A stretch of DNA of 5,570 nt from Candidatus Lithacetigena glycinireducens (GCA_018725485.1 QLUP01000068.1:1-5570); one strand, 5' to 3'. Shown: positions 1-5,568, counted from the first letter of the stretch. Notes: generated from the sequence alone by a model not told the origin. Made by a program: numbers and translations.

Positions 1-1
1 T

Positions 2-457
2 TTTCACCTTAATATCACCGTATCACCCTTCGTTCCCAAACCTCATACCCCCTTTGAAAGAGAGAAACAACTGTCAATAAAAGACTGTTACGAAAAAATT
101 GGATATTTAAAAAAACAGCTTCATGAACCTCTTTTTACCCTGAGAGAACACGACCCTCTAATGAGTTTTCTTGAAGGGGTGTTTGGCAGGGGAGATAGAA
201 ATTTACACAGGGTAATACTGAGTGCTTTCCAGAAAGGGGCTCGGTTTGATGGTTGGGAAGAGCATCTTAAGATTAATTATTATCAACAGGCTTTTGTGGA
301 AGAAGAGATAGACCCTTTGTATTACTTAGAAGAAAAGGAAGGACCACTTCCCTGGGAGATTATAAATTGTGGCTTATCCCCGGAATTGTTAAAGCGGGAA
401 AGAGATAAAGCCTTCAGGGAGGAGGAATCAGATGCCTCGTTATTTGCTGACATTTAA
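2..457 (+). CDS. C-terminal part of TIGR03960-family radical SAM protein (5' end outside window)
   Basis: This reading frame is open from the first bases of the window and ends at TAA 455-457, giving the last 151 residues of a larger protein. The first visible residues contain the VSPFVPKPHTPF segment typical of the end of the radical SAM barrel in TIGR03960 proteins. The family's helical tail follows, including HDPLMSFLEGVFGRGDR, a GARFDGWEEH motif and LPWEIINCG. Complete members also carry an upstream B12-binding-like region and the CX3CX2C cluster motif; both would lie outside the window. The family is almost always encoded next to a TIGR03936/DUF2344 protein, as here, with a 26-base overlap that implies translational coupling. 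Its reaction is not known to me. The tail ends in SLFADI and lacks the cysteine-rich terminus I recall for many relatives (see findings). An internal ATG at 161 is only a methionine inside the conserved tail, not a start. Confidence 0.9.
   Translation, partial: FHLNITVSPFVPKPHTPFEREKQLSIKDCYEKIGYLKKQLHEPLFTLREHDPLMSFLEGVFGRGDRNLHRVILSAFQKGARFDGWEEHLKINYYQQAFVEEEIDPLYYLEEKEGPLPWEIINCGLSPELLKRERDKAFREEESDASLFADI
416..425 (+). promoter_or_regulatory. Strong ribosome binding site for the DUF2344 gene
   Basis: The purine tract AGGGAGGAGG lies inside the end of the preceding gene, six bases before the ATG at 432. It fixes the start of the downstream gene within the upstream reading frame. Confidence 0.85.
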
Positions 458-1130
458 TAAAAAAAGGTCGGTAAGATTTTTATCTCATCTGGAAGAGGTA
501 AGAGCTCTGGAAAGAACTCTACGCAGAGCTAATATCCCGCTAATGTACTCGCAAGGTTTTTCACCTAGACCGATAATGTCCTTTGGACCCCCCCTTCCGG
601 TAGGTTTTTCCAGTCGGGCTCAATTGATGGAAGTTAAATTAGATAATCAGCTTACACCTGAAGAGATAATTTTTATGGTTAACTCCACTCTGCCTGAGGG
701 TTATAACCTTTCAGATGTAAAATATTTGCCTGATAGTTACCCTTCTCTTGGAAGTTTCCCCATGGCAATTAGCTACTTGTTGTTAGTAGAAGGAAACGGA
801 ATCAAATTGTCTATTAACAGTTTTTTGAGTCAACCATACTACCAGGTTTTACGGGAAGATAAGAAGAGGAGAGAAAAATTATTTAATATCAGACCTTTTG
901 TTTTACATTTAGCCATCATCAATCAGGAAGAATTAAGTGATTTTTTTAAAACAATGAACCTCTCCTATACTGCCGAAGACTTCTGTTGGCTTGAACATCC
1001 AGACAGTACCTTGCTTTTTTTCCAAAGCCTTTATACCACTGAAGGTAGTGTGAAAATAGCGGAATTAGAAAAGGCTCTAAATGTTAAAATTATTGATGGT
1101 GAAAGAATCAGTATTGCGAGGTACCGCTAA
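432..1130 (+). CDS. Radical SAM-linked protein, TIGR03936 / DUF2344 family
   Basis: This is a 232-residue soluble protein of the family encoded beside, or sometimes fused to, TIGR03960 radical SAM proteins. The N-terminal signature is clear: KKRSVRFLSHLE (residues 10-21), RALERTLRRA (24-33), YSQGFSPRP (39-47) and SFGPPLPVG (50-58). The length is close to what I expect for stand-alone members. The start ATG at 432 has an excellent ribosome binding site at 416-425, and the N-terminus PRYLLTFNKK matches the family's usual beginning. The first part of the gene overlaps the radical SAM gene by 26 bases, so the two are coupled and probably act together. The biochemical role is not established to my knowledge; a substrate-presenting or partner role for the radical SAM enzyme is inference from linkage only. 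No catalytic cluster or membrane segment is visible. Confidence 0.93.
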   Translation: MPRYLLTFNKKRSVRFLSHLEEVRALERTLRRANIPLMYSQGFSPRPIMSFGPPLPVGFSSRAQLMEVKLDNQLTPEEIIFMVNSTLPEGYNLSDVKYLPDSYPSLGSFPMAISYLLLVEGNGIKLSINSFLSQPYYQVLREDKKRREKLFNIRPFVLHLAIINQEELSDFFKTMNLSYTAEDFCWLEHPDSTLLFFQSLYTTEGSVKIAELEKALNVKIIDGERISIARYR

Positions 1131-1133
1131 GAA

Positions 1134-1862
1134 ATGATATTTGATTTTATTATATCTGCCTGGCTTATTTACCTGTTTTACTCGGGCTATAAAAGAGGGT
1201 TAATAAAGCAGTTAAGTGCTGTTTTAGCTATTTTTATAAGCTGGTACATTGCTTTAGCCCACACTGACACCTTCATAACCTTATTAGAAAGCCGATTATC
1301 CTTGTTAAGCAGAATCACTGCTTCTATGGAAAGATTTTTCTTAAGGCAAAACCCTGCCCTTTTTGGCATGAGAATATCCGAAGAAGGCATAAAAGAATTT
1401 ATCAATACTCTGCCCTTTTCACAATCCATCAAGGAAATAATTATTGGAGGGGTGTCTGATTTAACAGCAAGCCTTACTCCCCTGATACTGGCGAGCGTAT
1501 TGGGGAGACTCCTTGGATTGATTCTTCTGGGAATAATCTCATTCCTCTCGCTTTTCTTTTTGACACGCTGGTTGCTGAATTTCACCACTACCATAATCAC
1601 TAAATTACTTAAATCCCTTCAACCTGTAGGTTTTATTAATTTCGCTCTGGGAGGGGTTTTAAACCTTTTACTTTATGGACTGTTAATGGTGTTTCTTTCG
1701 GGTTTTGTGGAAGCGCTACTGCATCAGATGTTTCCGGGATTTATCTCCCTTCAGTTAGAAAAATCAATATTGTTTGGTTATATTCGGTTTCTGTCAGAGC
1801 AGGGTTTAATAGAAAAAATGGTAATTTTCCTTTATTATCAACTGTTAAACCTGCTTAAATAA
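1134..1862 (+). CDS. CvpA-family-like integral membrane protein
   Basis: This 242-residue hydrophobic protein starts 3 bases after the DUF2344 stop, so it is co-transcribed. The N-terminus has a first hydrophobic helix (about residues 3-17), then the loop YSGYKRGLIKQ (16-26), then a second helix (about 27-42). This helix, G-(Y/F)-x-(K/R)-G-L, helix arrangement is the hallmark of CvpA (colicin V production-like) proteins. A polar central section (about 45-115) follows, then a long hydrophobic stretch containing LGRLLG (121-148) and another after a G-rich turn (about 165-192), again as in CvpA relatives. A moderate Shine-Dalgarno GAGG sits about 11 bases before the ATG. CvpA proteins affect envelope functions such as secretion, purine-dependent growth or stress tolerance in different bacteria, but no molecular activity can be read here. 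The family call rests on the N-terminal motif and layout; other multi-pass proteins are possible. Confidence 0.72.
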   Translation: MIFDFIISAWLIYLFYSGYKRGLIKQLSAVLAIFISWYIALAHTDTFITLLESRLSLLSRITASMERFFLRQNPALFGMRISEEGIKEFINTLPFSQSIKEIIIGGVSDLTASLTPLILASVLGRLLGLILLGIISFLSLFFLTRWLLNFTTTIITKLLKSLQPVGFINFALGGVLNLLLYGLLMVFLSGFVEALLHQMFPGFISLQLEKSILFGYIRFLSEQGLIEKMVIFLYYQLLNLLK

Positions 1863-1882
1863 TTTTAACTGCAGATATCTTA

Positions 1883-1891
1883 TGATATAAT
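1883..1891 (+). promoter_or_regulatory. Extended -10 promoter element, possibly giving a leaderless mRNA
   Basis: TGATATAAT is a perfect extended -10 box (TGnTATAAT). The upstream -35 region (around 1863-1869, TTTTAAC) matches TTGACA poorly, as is common with extended -10 promoters. A transcription start 7 bases after the box falls at about 1898, only 2 bases before the ATG at 1900. No Shine-Dalgarno sequence lies between the box and the ATG. Confidence 0.6.
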
Positions 1892-1899
1892 AAAAAGAG

Positions 1900-3522
1900 A
1901 TGAAAAGAAAGAAAATTTTAGGAACAATATTAAAAGTTTTGATACCGGTAGTTATCGTTATTATCCTTATGGGAACCGCTTATAATTTTTTCCGAAGACC
2001 ACAAACTTTTAATCTTTATGGGCAAGTAATTAACAGTAACGGGGAGTTTATCGTCGGAGCAAAGGTATCTCTACCTGAACGGGGAACTGAAGTATTAACT
2101 GATAGTAAAGGTAAATTCACTTTTCCTCCCCTTAAAACAGGTAAGGTAAAGATAAGGACAGAGGTAGTAGGGTTTCATCCCTATGAGGAAGAAGTAAATG
2201 GTGTAGGCGGAAACAAAATCCATCTACTCATCATCCTGGTAGAGGTAGGGAAAGAAGAAGCCCTTATTCGGATTAAGGTGTTTGATGAGGAAACGAAATC
2301 CCTTCTGGTAGGCTCGGTAATTAACATAGGGGAAACAGTCTGGTACACAAATGAAGATGGTTTAGCTACCATTCCTCTAAAAGCCGGGCTTCACTCGGTG
2401 GAAGTGTTACATCCGGGTTATCAACCGTATAAAGTATTAGGGGTAGAAACTTTTACTGGTAAAACTACCAATCTTAAAGTAGCCTTAAATAAAGAAAGAC
2501 CCTTACCCGGAACCTACGGTAACCTGGAAGTTAAAGTAACTGATGCCCAAACAGGTAGAGCTATATCCCAGGTAACCGTTCAGGTGGGAGAAAAGAAAGG
2601 ACTCACCGATATTGAGGGCTACCTTTTAATAACCGAAGTCCCTGCTCAGAGCTCCGAAGTGGTTTTTACTGCTTCCGGATATCTGACTTACAAAGAAGTG
2701 GTATCCATAAAAGTTAACGAGAACACCATGTTAAATGTAAAATTGCTTTCCGGCCAACAGGGGCGTGGTGGGATAACCGGGATAGTCAAAGATAGTTCTA
2801 ACAGTTTACCTTTAAGCGGAGTATCTGTAGAAGGAAAAACACTTAAGGCGCAGACAGGTTTAGATGGGAGATTTGTTTTTCCTAACTTAGTCCCCGGTCC
2901 TTTAACTTTATCTATAAGTTTAAAGGGTTATCAAACCGTATGGCGAGAAATACAAATTGAAGCTGGAAAAGTTTTACAACTGGAGATATTCTTGGAGAAA
3001 ATTGTGGTAGATATAAATTTTTCAGGTAGGGTAACGGGTATAAATAACGAAGCAGTCGTTAGGGCTCGGGTTTCAGTAGGGAGCACCCAGGCTTTAACCG
3101 ATGAAGAAGGAAGGTTTTTCCTGAAAATAAGAAATGATGAAAAGACTGTTATTTTTGAAAAAGAAGGGTTCTATACTCATACAGCTACCTTGCCCGATGA
3201 CCCTACTATAAAAGATGTTTATCTGGATATTCTCATTTATAAAATTGTAGCGGATGGTACTTACATCGGCAAAGCTTCCTCTTTCCAGGGAGAGGTGGAA
3301 ATGAAGGTAGAAGTAACCTCGGGAAAAATTAGGGGGTTGAAAGCTCTTTCTTATGAAGGGAGTTCTGCTTTTATGGAAGCGTTTCAGGAAAAACTGCTGG
3401 AAGTAGCTCGCGAGGTATTACGAATGACACCAGGGGATTTCTTAAGGAAGTATAATCCCGTTGATAGTGGTCCAAAAGAGGTTATTCTTTTAGCTATCAA
3501 GAAAGCGCTGAGCATACCTTAA
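1900..3522 (+). CDS. Membrane-anchored protein with five carboxypeptidase-regulatory-like modules and a C-terminal FMN-binding-like domain
   Basis: This 540-residue protein has a basic N-terminus (KRKK, residues 2-5) and one hydrophobic segment (about 7-27). It is most likely a signal anchor with the rest outside the membrane; I see no lipobox cysteine. Five beta-sandwich modules of about 75-85 residues follow, at roughly 37-114, 121-196, 207-283, 291-366 and 373-445. Each has a T-x-x-G-x-(F/L) turn (TDSKGKF 67, TNEDGLA 150, TDIEGYL 236, TGLDGRF 319, TDEEGRF 400) and then a G(Y/F)xx(Y/H/V) motif (GFHPY 91, GYQPY 173, GYLTY 260, GYQTV 343, GFYTH 423). This fits the CarboxypepD_reg/PEGA type of surface module. 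Residues about 450-538 (DGTYIGKASSFQGEVEMKV, then SGKIRGL) resemble an FMN_bind (NqrC/RnfG-like) domain, but the usual SGAT threonine motif is replaced by VDSGPKE. ATG 1900 keeps the basic anchor; it lacks a Shine-Dalgarno and follows a promoter directly. No specific function can be assigned. Confidence 0.85.
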   Translation: MKRKKILGTILKVLIPVVIVIILMGTAYNFFRRPQTFNLYGQVINSNGEFIVGAKVSLPERGTEVLTDSKGKFTFPPLKTGKVKIRTEVVGFHPYEEEVNGVGGNKIHLLIILVEVGKEEALIRIKVFDEETKSLLVGSVINIGETVWYTNEDGLATIPLKAGLHSVEVLHPGYQPYKVLGVETFTGKTTNLKVALNKERPLPGTYGNLEVKVTDAQTGRAISQVTVQVGEKKGLTDIEGYLLITEVPAQSSEVVFTASGYLTYKEVVSIKVNENTMLNVKLLSGQQGRGGITGIVKDSSNSLPLSGVSVEGKTLKAQTGLDGRFVFPNLVPGPLTLSISLKGYQTVWREIQIEAGKVLQLEIFLEKIVVDINFSGRVTGINNEAVVRARVSVGSTQALTDEEGRFFLKIRNDEKTVIFEKEGFYTHTATLPDDPTIKDVYLDILIYKIVADGTYIGKASSFQGEVEMKVEVTSGKIRGLKALSYEGSSAFMEAFQEKLLEVAREVLRMTPGDFLRKYNPVDSGPKEVILLAIKKALSIP

Positions 3523-3544
3523 AATATAGGGTTAACTATATTTT
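3521..3544. terminator. AT-rich hairpin, probable bidirectional terminator
   Basis: A perfect 9-bp stem (AAAATATAG / CTATATTTT) encloses a 6-base loop (GGTTAA) and begins within the stop codon of the 540-residue protein gene. The 3' arm ends in four Ts on either strand, and the site lies between convergent genes, so it could stop transcription from both sides. The stem is AT-rich and the T tract is short, so strength is uncertain. Confidence 0.5.
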
Positions 3545-3551
3545 CTGTCTT

Positions 3552-3569
3552 TCTGGACCCTGATCCAGA
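3552..3569. terminator. Small hairpin in the convergent gap
   Basis: TCTGGA and TCCAGA form a perfect 6-bp stem with a 6-base loop, followed on the + strand by GTTTCCGCTTTT. It may assist termination together with the preceding hairpin; the T run is interrupted, so this is a weak call. Confidence 0.3.
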
Positions 3570-3591
3570 GTTTCCGCTTTTCCATACGATT

Positions 3592-3629
3592 GGGGACAGT
3601 CCCCATGTGGATTTTAGGGGACTGTCCCC
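3592..3629. repeat. 13-bp perfect inverted repeat, GGGGACAGTCCCC type
   Basis: GGGGACAGTCCCC (3592-3604) and its exact reverse complement GGGGACTGTCCCC (3617-3629) are separated by 12 bases. Each arm is itself nearly palindromic (GGGGAC, one base, GTCCCC), so the element can fold as one 13-bp hairpin or as two small ones. It is far richer in G+C than its surroundings and has no T tract after it. From memory, sequences of this shape occur as dispersed copies in many bacterial genomes, sometimes near REP-associated (IS200-like) transposases; no transposase lies in this window. Confidence 0.7.
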
Positions 3630-3657
3630 TTTGCTGCGCAGAGACAATAGAAACGAA

Positions 3658-4047
3658 TTAAAATTCTACCGCTATTGACTCAATCTCTATTAAAGAACCC
3701 CGGGGAAGCCCTTTAACTTCTATGGTGGTACGAGCCGGATATATTTCCTTAAAGAACTCTTTATAGACCTCGTTGAAATCGGCAAAATCCTGTAAATTGG
3801 TTAAATACACGGAGTTTTTAACTACATTATCCAGTGTAAGGCCACCTTCTTCCAAAAGAGCCTCGATATTCAAAATTACTCTTCTTGCCTGTTCTTTGAT
3901 ATTTTCGCCAACCATCTCACCAGTTTCCGGGTCAAGGGGTATCTGACCGGACAGGAAAATGATTTTCTTAAACCCTTCTACCTCAATTGCCGGTGAATAA
4001 GGTCCGATAGCTTTTGGAGCTTTAGAACTTTGCAGAATTTTTTTCAT
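3658..4047 (-). CDS. ridA: RidA (YjgF/YER057c/UK114) enamine/imine deaminase
   Basis: This 129-residue protein has the full length of the RidA family. RidA is a small trimeric cytoplasmic enzyme that hydrolyses reactive enamines and imines, such as 2-aminoacrylate released by PLP-dependent Ser/Thr/Cys lyases, to keto acids and ammonia. Visible signatures are IGPYSPAI (14-21, including Y17), FLSGQIPLDPETGE (31-44), NIEALLEEGGL (60-70), VKNSVYLTNLQDFADFN (76-92) and the C-terminal PARTTIEVKGLP (104-115) followed by IEIESIAVEF. The catalytic arginine is R106 and the conserved glutamate E121, matching R105 and E120 of E. coli RidA, so an active archetypal RidA is expected. The start is certain: a strong AGGGAGG (4060-4054 on the - strand) precedes the ATG by a few bases. 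The gene lies 16 bases after the SCIFF maturase stop and is most likely co-transcribed with it. Whether it has a role in that system or is only a housekeeping passenger cannot be decided here. Confidence 0.96.
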   Translation of the reverse strand: MKKILQSSKAPKAIGPYSPAIEVEGFKKIIFLSGQIPLDPETGEMVGENIKEQARRVILNIEALLEEGGLTLDNVVKNSVYLTNLQDFADFNEVYKEFFKEIYPARTTIEVKGLPRGSLIEIESIAVEF

Positions 4048-4063
4048 TTTTAACCTCCCTGGT

Positions 4064-5416
4064 TTAATCAGACTGTTTTAATCTGGCTTTAATCCACAAC
4101 GCCCATTCTAATCTTTTTTTAAGAAGAGCGCACTCTAAGTCATCCGGTAGATAGATACTATCATTGGCAAAATAATGATTAGCATGGCATCCACCGCTGC
4201 AATAAAATCTTGCCCAACATTGCAAACATTTATCCTTGGTAGAAAAATCAAGGGCTATAAACCTGTTTCTCAGTTCTATGTTCTTCAGACCTTCGCTTAG
4301 GTTTCCTAAAATAAAGCCAGTTTCACCAACAAACTGGTGGCAGGGATAAATATCCCCTTCAGGAGAAATAGCGATGTACTCCCGACCAGCACCGCAACCC
4401 CCGGTCCTTCTTTTAAGGTCGGGTCCCCTCATAGGATCCAGAAGGAAATGGAAAAAGGTTATATCTCTACCTTTAAGCCTTTCTTCTAAGTACCATTGGG
4501 ATAGTAATTCATATTGCCGGAATATTTCGGGTAAATCATCTTCTTTTAGGGCAAAACTATGTTTTTTCCCCACTACCGGTTCCATGGAGACTACCGGAAA
4601 ACCCTCATTAAAAAGATATTGGGCAGAGTCAGTGAAATGAAGTGTCTGACTGGTGTAAGTGCCACGAATATAGAAAGGTGGAGGGTTTTTAGAAAGGTAT
4701 TCTTTAATATTTTGAGATACAGTTTTATATGAACCCTTACCCTGAGGGTTAAGACGGTAAAGGTCGTTGGTCTCCTCTGAACCATCGAGGGACAGTACGG
4801 TTTCAATGCGGTTATCAATCAGAAACTCCTGAACGGGTGGGGTCAACAAAATAGCATTGGTGGTCAGGGTAAAGTTGATTTTCCTTCCTTCTTCCAGGGC
4901 TTTTTTGTTCCCATAGTAAACAGTATCCTGTAAAACAGGAAAGTTTAAAAGCGGTTCGCCACCAAAAAAATCAACTTCCATTTCCTCGTAAGGGGAGTTC
5001 TGGAAAAGAAAATCAATAGCACCGCGGGCTTTTTCAGAATTCATAGCTAATAGACGCTTAGAAGCAGTTTTATTCCTGACAAAACAGTAAGAACAGGCAA
5101 GGTTGCACCTCCCCTCAATTAAAAGGCACATACCCTGCAGGTGAGGGGGATATTCTGCTGGATAAACTAAGGGTGGGGAATAGAGAGCTTCTTCCTGATA
5201 AAGAGTTAAAAGTTCATTAAAAACTTCTTTGTTTGCCTGAGGAATTTCAGAGAGGGAAAGTTCTCCTAACTGGTTCACATTTTTAAGAATATCATAGGTT
5301 TCAGCTGAAATTTCTATGAGGGTGTCCGAATTAACATCCAGGGCAAGGAATGCTTTACCACAACGGAAAAGGTGAACCTGTCCCTTCCCTTTCTTCAGGG
5401 TAGAATTTTCCTGCAA
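4064..5416 (-). CDS. scfB: SCIFF peptide maturase, thioether-forming radical SAM/SPASM enzyme
   Basis: This 450-residue enzyme belongs to the family (TIGR03974; CteB, Tte1186) that uses radical SAM chemistry to link a cysteine sulfur to a threonine carbon in the SCIFF precursor, giving a ranthipeptide. Residues about 13-85 fit the PqqD-like leader-recognition domain (VHLF, LDVNSDTLIEIS, TYDIL). The radical SAM cluster motif is C104-NLA-C108-SY-C111-F, with FGGEP at 151-155. The SPASM domain holds C341, C359, the CX2CX5CX3C set C397/C400/C406/C410, and C429, so all seven usual ligands are present. Family-specific stretches include RGTYTSQTLHF (251-261), FFHFLLDPMRGP (321-332), GCGAGREY (340-347) and YPCHQFVGE (357-365). 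The start is TTG at 5416, 2 bases after the peptide gene's stop. The frame is closed at 5434-5432, and no ATG, GTG or other TTG occurs before M96, which would remove the recognition domain. The precursor gene lies directly upstream and ridA 16 bases downstream. Confidence 0.94.
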   Translation of the reverse strand: MQENSTLKKGKGQVHLFRCGKAFLALDVNSDTLIEISAETYDILKNVNQLGELSLSEIPQANKEVFNELLTLYQEEALYSPPLVYPAEYPPHLQGMCLLIEGRCNLACSYCFVRNKTASKRLLAMNSEKARGAIDFLFQNSPYEEMEVDFFGGEPLLNFPVLQDTVYYGNKKALEEGRKINFTLTTNAILLTPPVQEFLIDNRIETVLSLDGSEETNDLYRLNPQGKGSYKTVSQNIKEYLSKNPPPFYIRGTYTSQTLHFTDSAQYLFNEGFPVVSMEPVVGKKHSFALKEDDLPEIFRQYELLSQWYLEERLKGRDITFFHFLLDPMRGPDLKRRTGGCGAGREYIAISPEGDIYPCHQFVGETGFILGNLSEGLKNIELRNRFIALDFSTKDKCLQCWARFYCSGGCHANHYFANDSIYLPDDLECALLKKRLEWALWIKARLKQSD

Positions 5417-5418
5417 GC

Positions 5419-5556
5419 TTATTTGCCTGGTTTAAGAAAGTTTGTCTGGTTGGCTATAGTACAGGAGGTTTTACAAGCCGATTGGCAGGATACTTTGAAC
5501 CTTTCCAGCGTTAAGGTCTTAAGGGCTTTTTTGAAAATTATTTTTAATTTTTTCAT
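5419..5556 (-). CDS. scfA: Reduced, three-cysteine SCIFF-family ranthipeptide precursor
   Basis: This 45-residue peptide is the probable substrate of the adjacent maturase. Residues 23-33 read SCQSACKTSCT and 34-38 IANQT, matching the highly conserved core of SCIFF peptides (usually CQSACKTSC followed by TVANQ). Cysteines are C24, C28 and C32 only; family members normally have six within about 45 residues. The N-terminal half is cysteine-free and basic (K2, K3, K5, K9, K10, K13, R19, K21) with interspersed L/I/F, and the C-terminus is NFLKPGK, where relatives usually have a last cysteine. A strong AGGAG (5568-5564) stands 7 bases before the ATG at 5556, and the TAA at 5421-5419 lies 2 bases before the maturase start, so expression is coupled. 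SCIFF thioether formation was reported between Cys32 and Thr37 of a characterised precursor; C28 and T33 have the same five-residue spacing here. The promoter must lie beyond the window end. No upstream cysteine codons occur in other frames, which argues against a simple frameshift. Confidence 0.88.
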   Translation of the reverse strand: MKKLKIIFKKALKTLTLERFKVSCQSACKTSCTIANQTNFLKPGK

Positions 5557-5563
5557 CTTATTT

Positions 5564-5568
5564 CTCCT
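5564..5568 (-). promoter_or_regulatory. Ribosome binding site of the SCIFF-like peptide gene
   Basis: AGGAG on the - strand with a 7-base spacer to the ATG at 5556. It is close to ideal and supports this short frame as a real gene. Confidence 0.85.

Noticed and set aside
161-457. Separate small gene starting at ATG 161
   Set aside because: The frame continues unbroken to the window start with radical SAM family motifs, so this ATG is internal.
1187-1600. Open frame of 137 codons on the - strand
   Set aside because: It lies wholly inside the CvpA-like gene, has no recognisable motif and mirrors the hydrophobic coding strand.
2181-2372. Open frame of 63 codons on the - strand
   Set aside because: It lies inside the 540-residue protein gene, is low-complexity and has no motif; a shadow frame.
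3247-3522. True NqrC/RnfG subunit
   Set aside because: The protein is a fusion with five beta modules, lacks the SGAT motif and has no Rnf/Nqr genes nearby.
4374-4818. Frames on both strands inside the maturase gene (4374-4640 + and 4591-4818 -)
   Set aside because: They overlap a strongly conserved radical SAM gene in other frames and show no family features.
4064-5416. Sactipeptide or anaerobic sulfatase maturase
   Set aside because: The recognition-domain motif LDVNS, the HFLLDPMRGP and YPCHQFVGE segments and the adjacent SCIFF-core peptide favour the SCIFF maturase family.
5419-5556. Frameshifted canonical six-Cys SCIFF gene
   Set aside because: The other two frames of this strand upstream of the core have no TGC/TGT codons, so a shift would not restore the missing cysteines.
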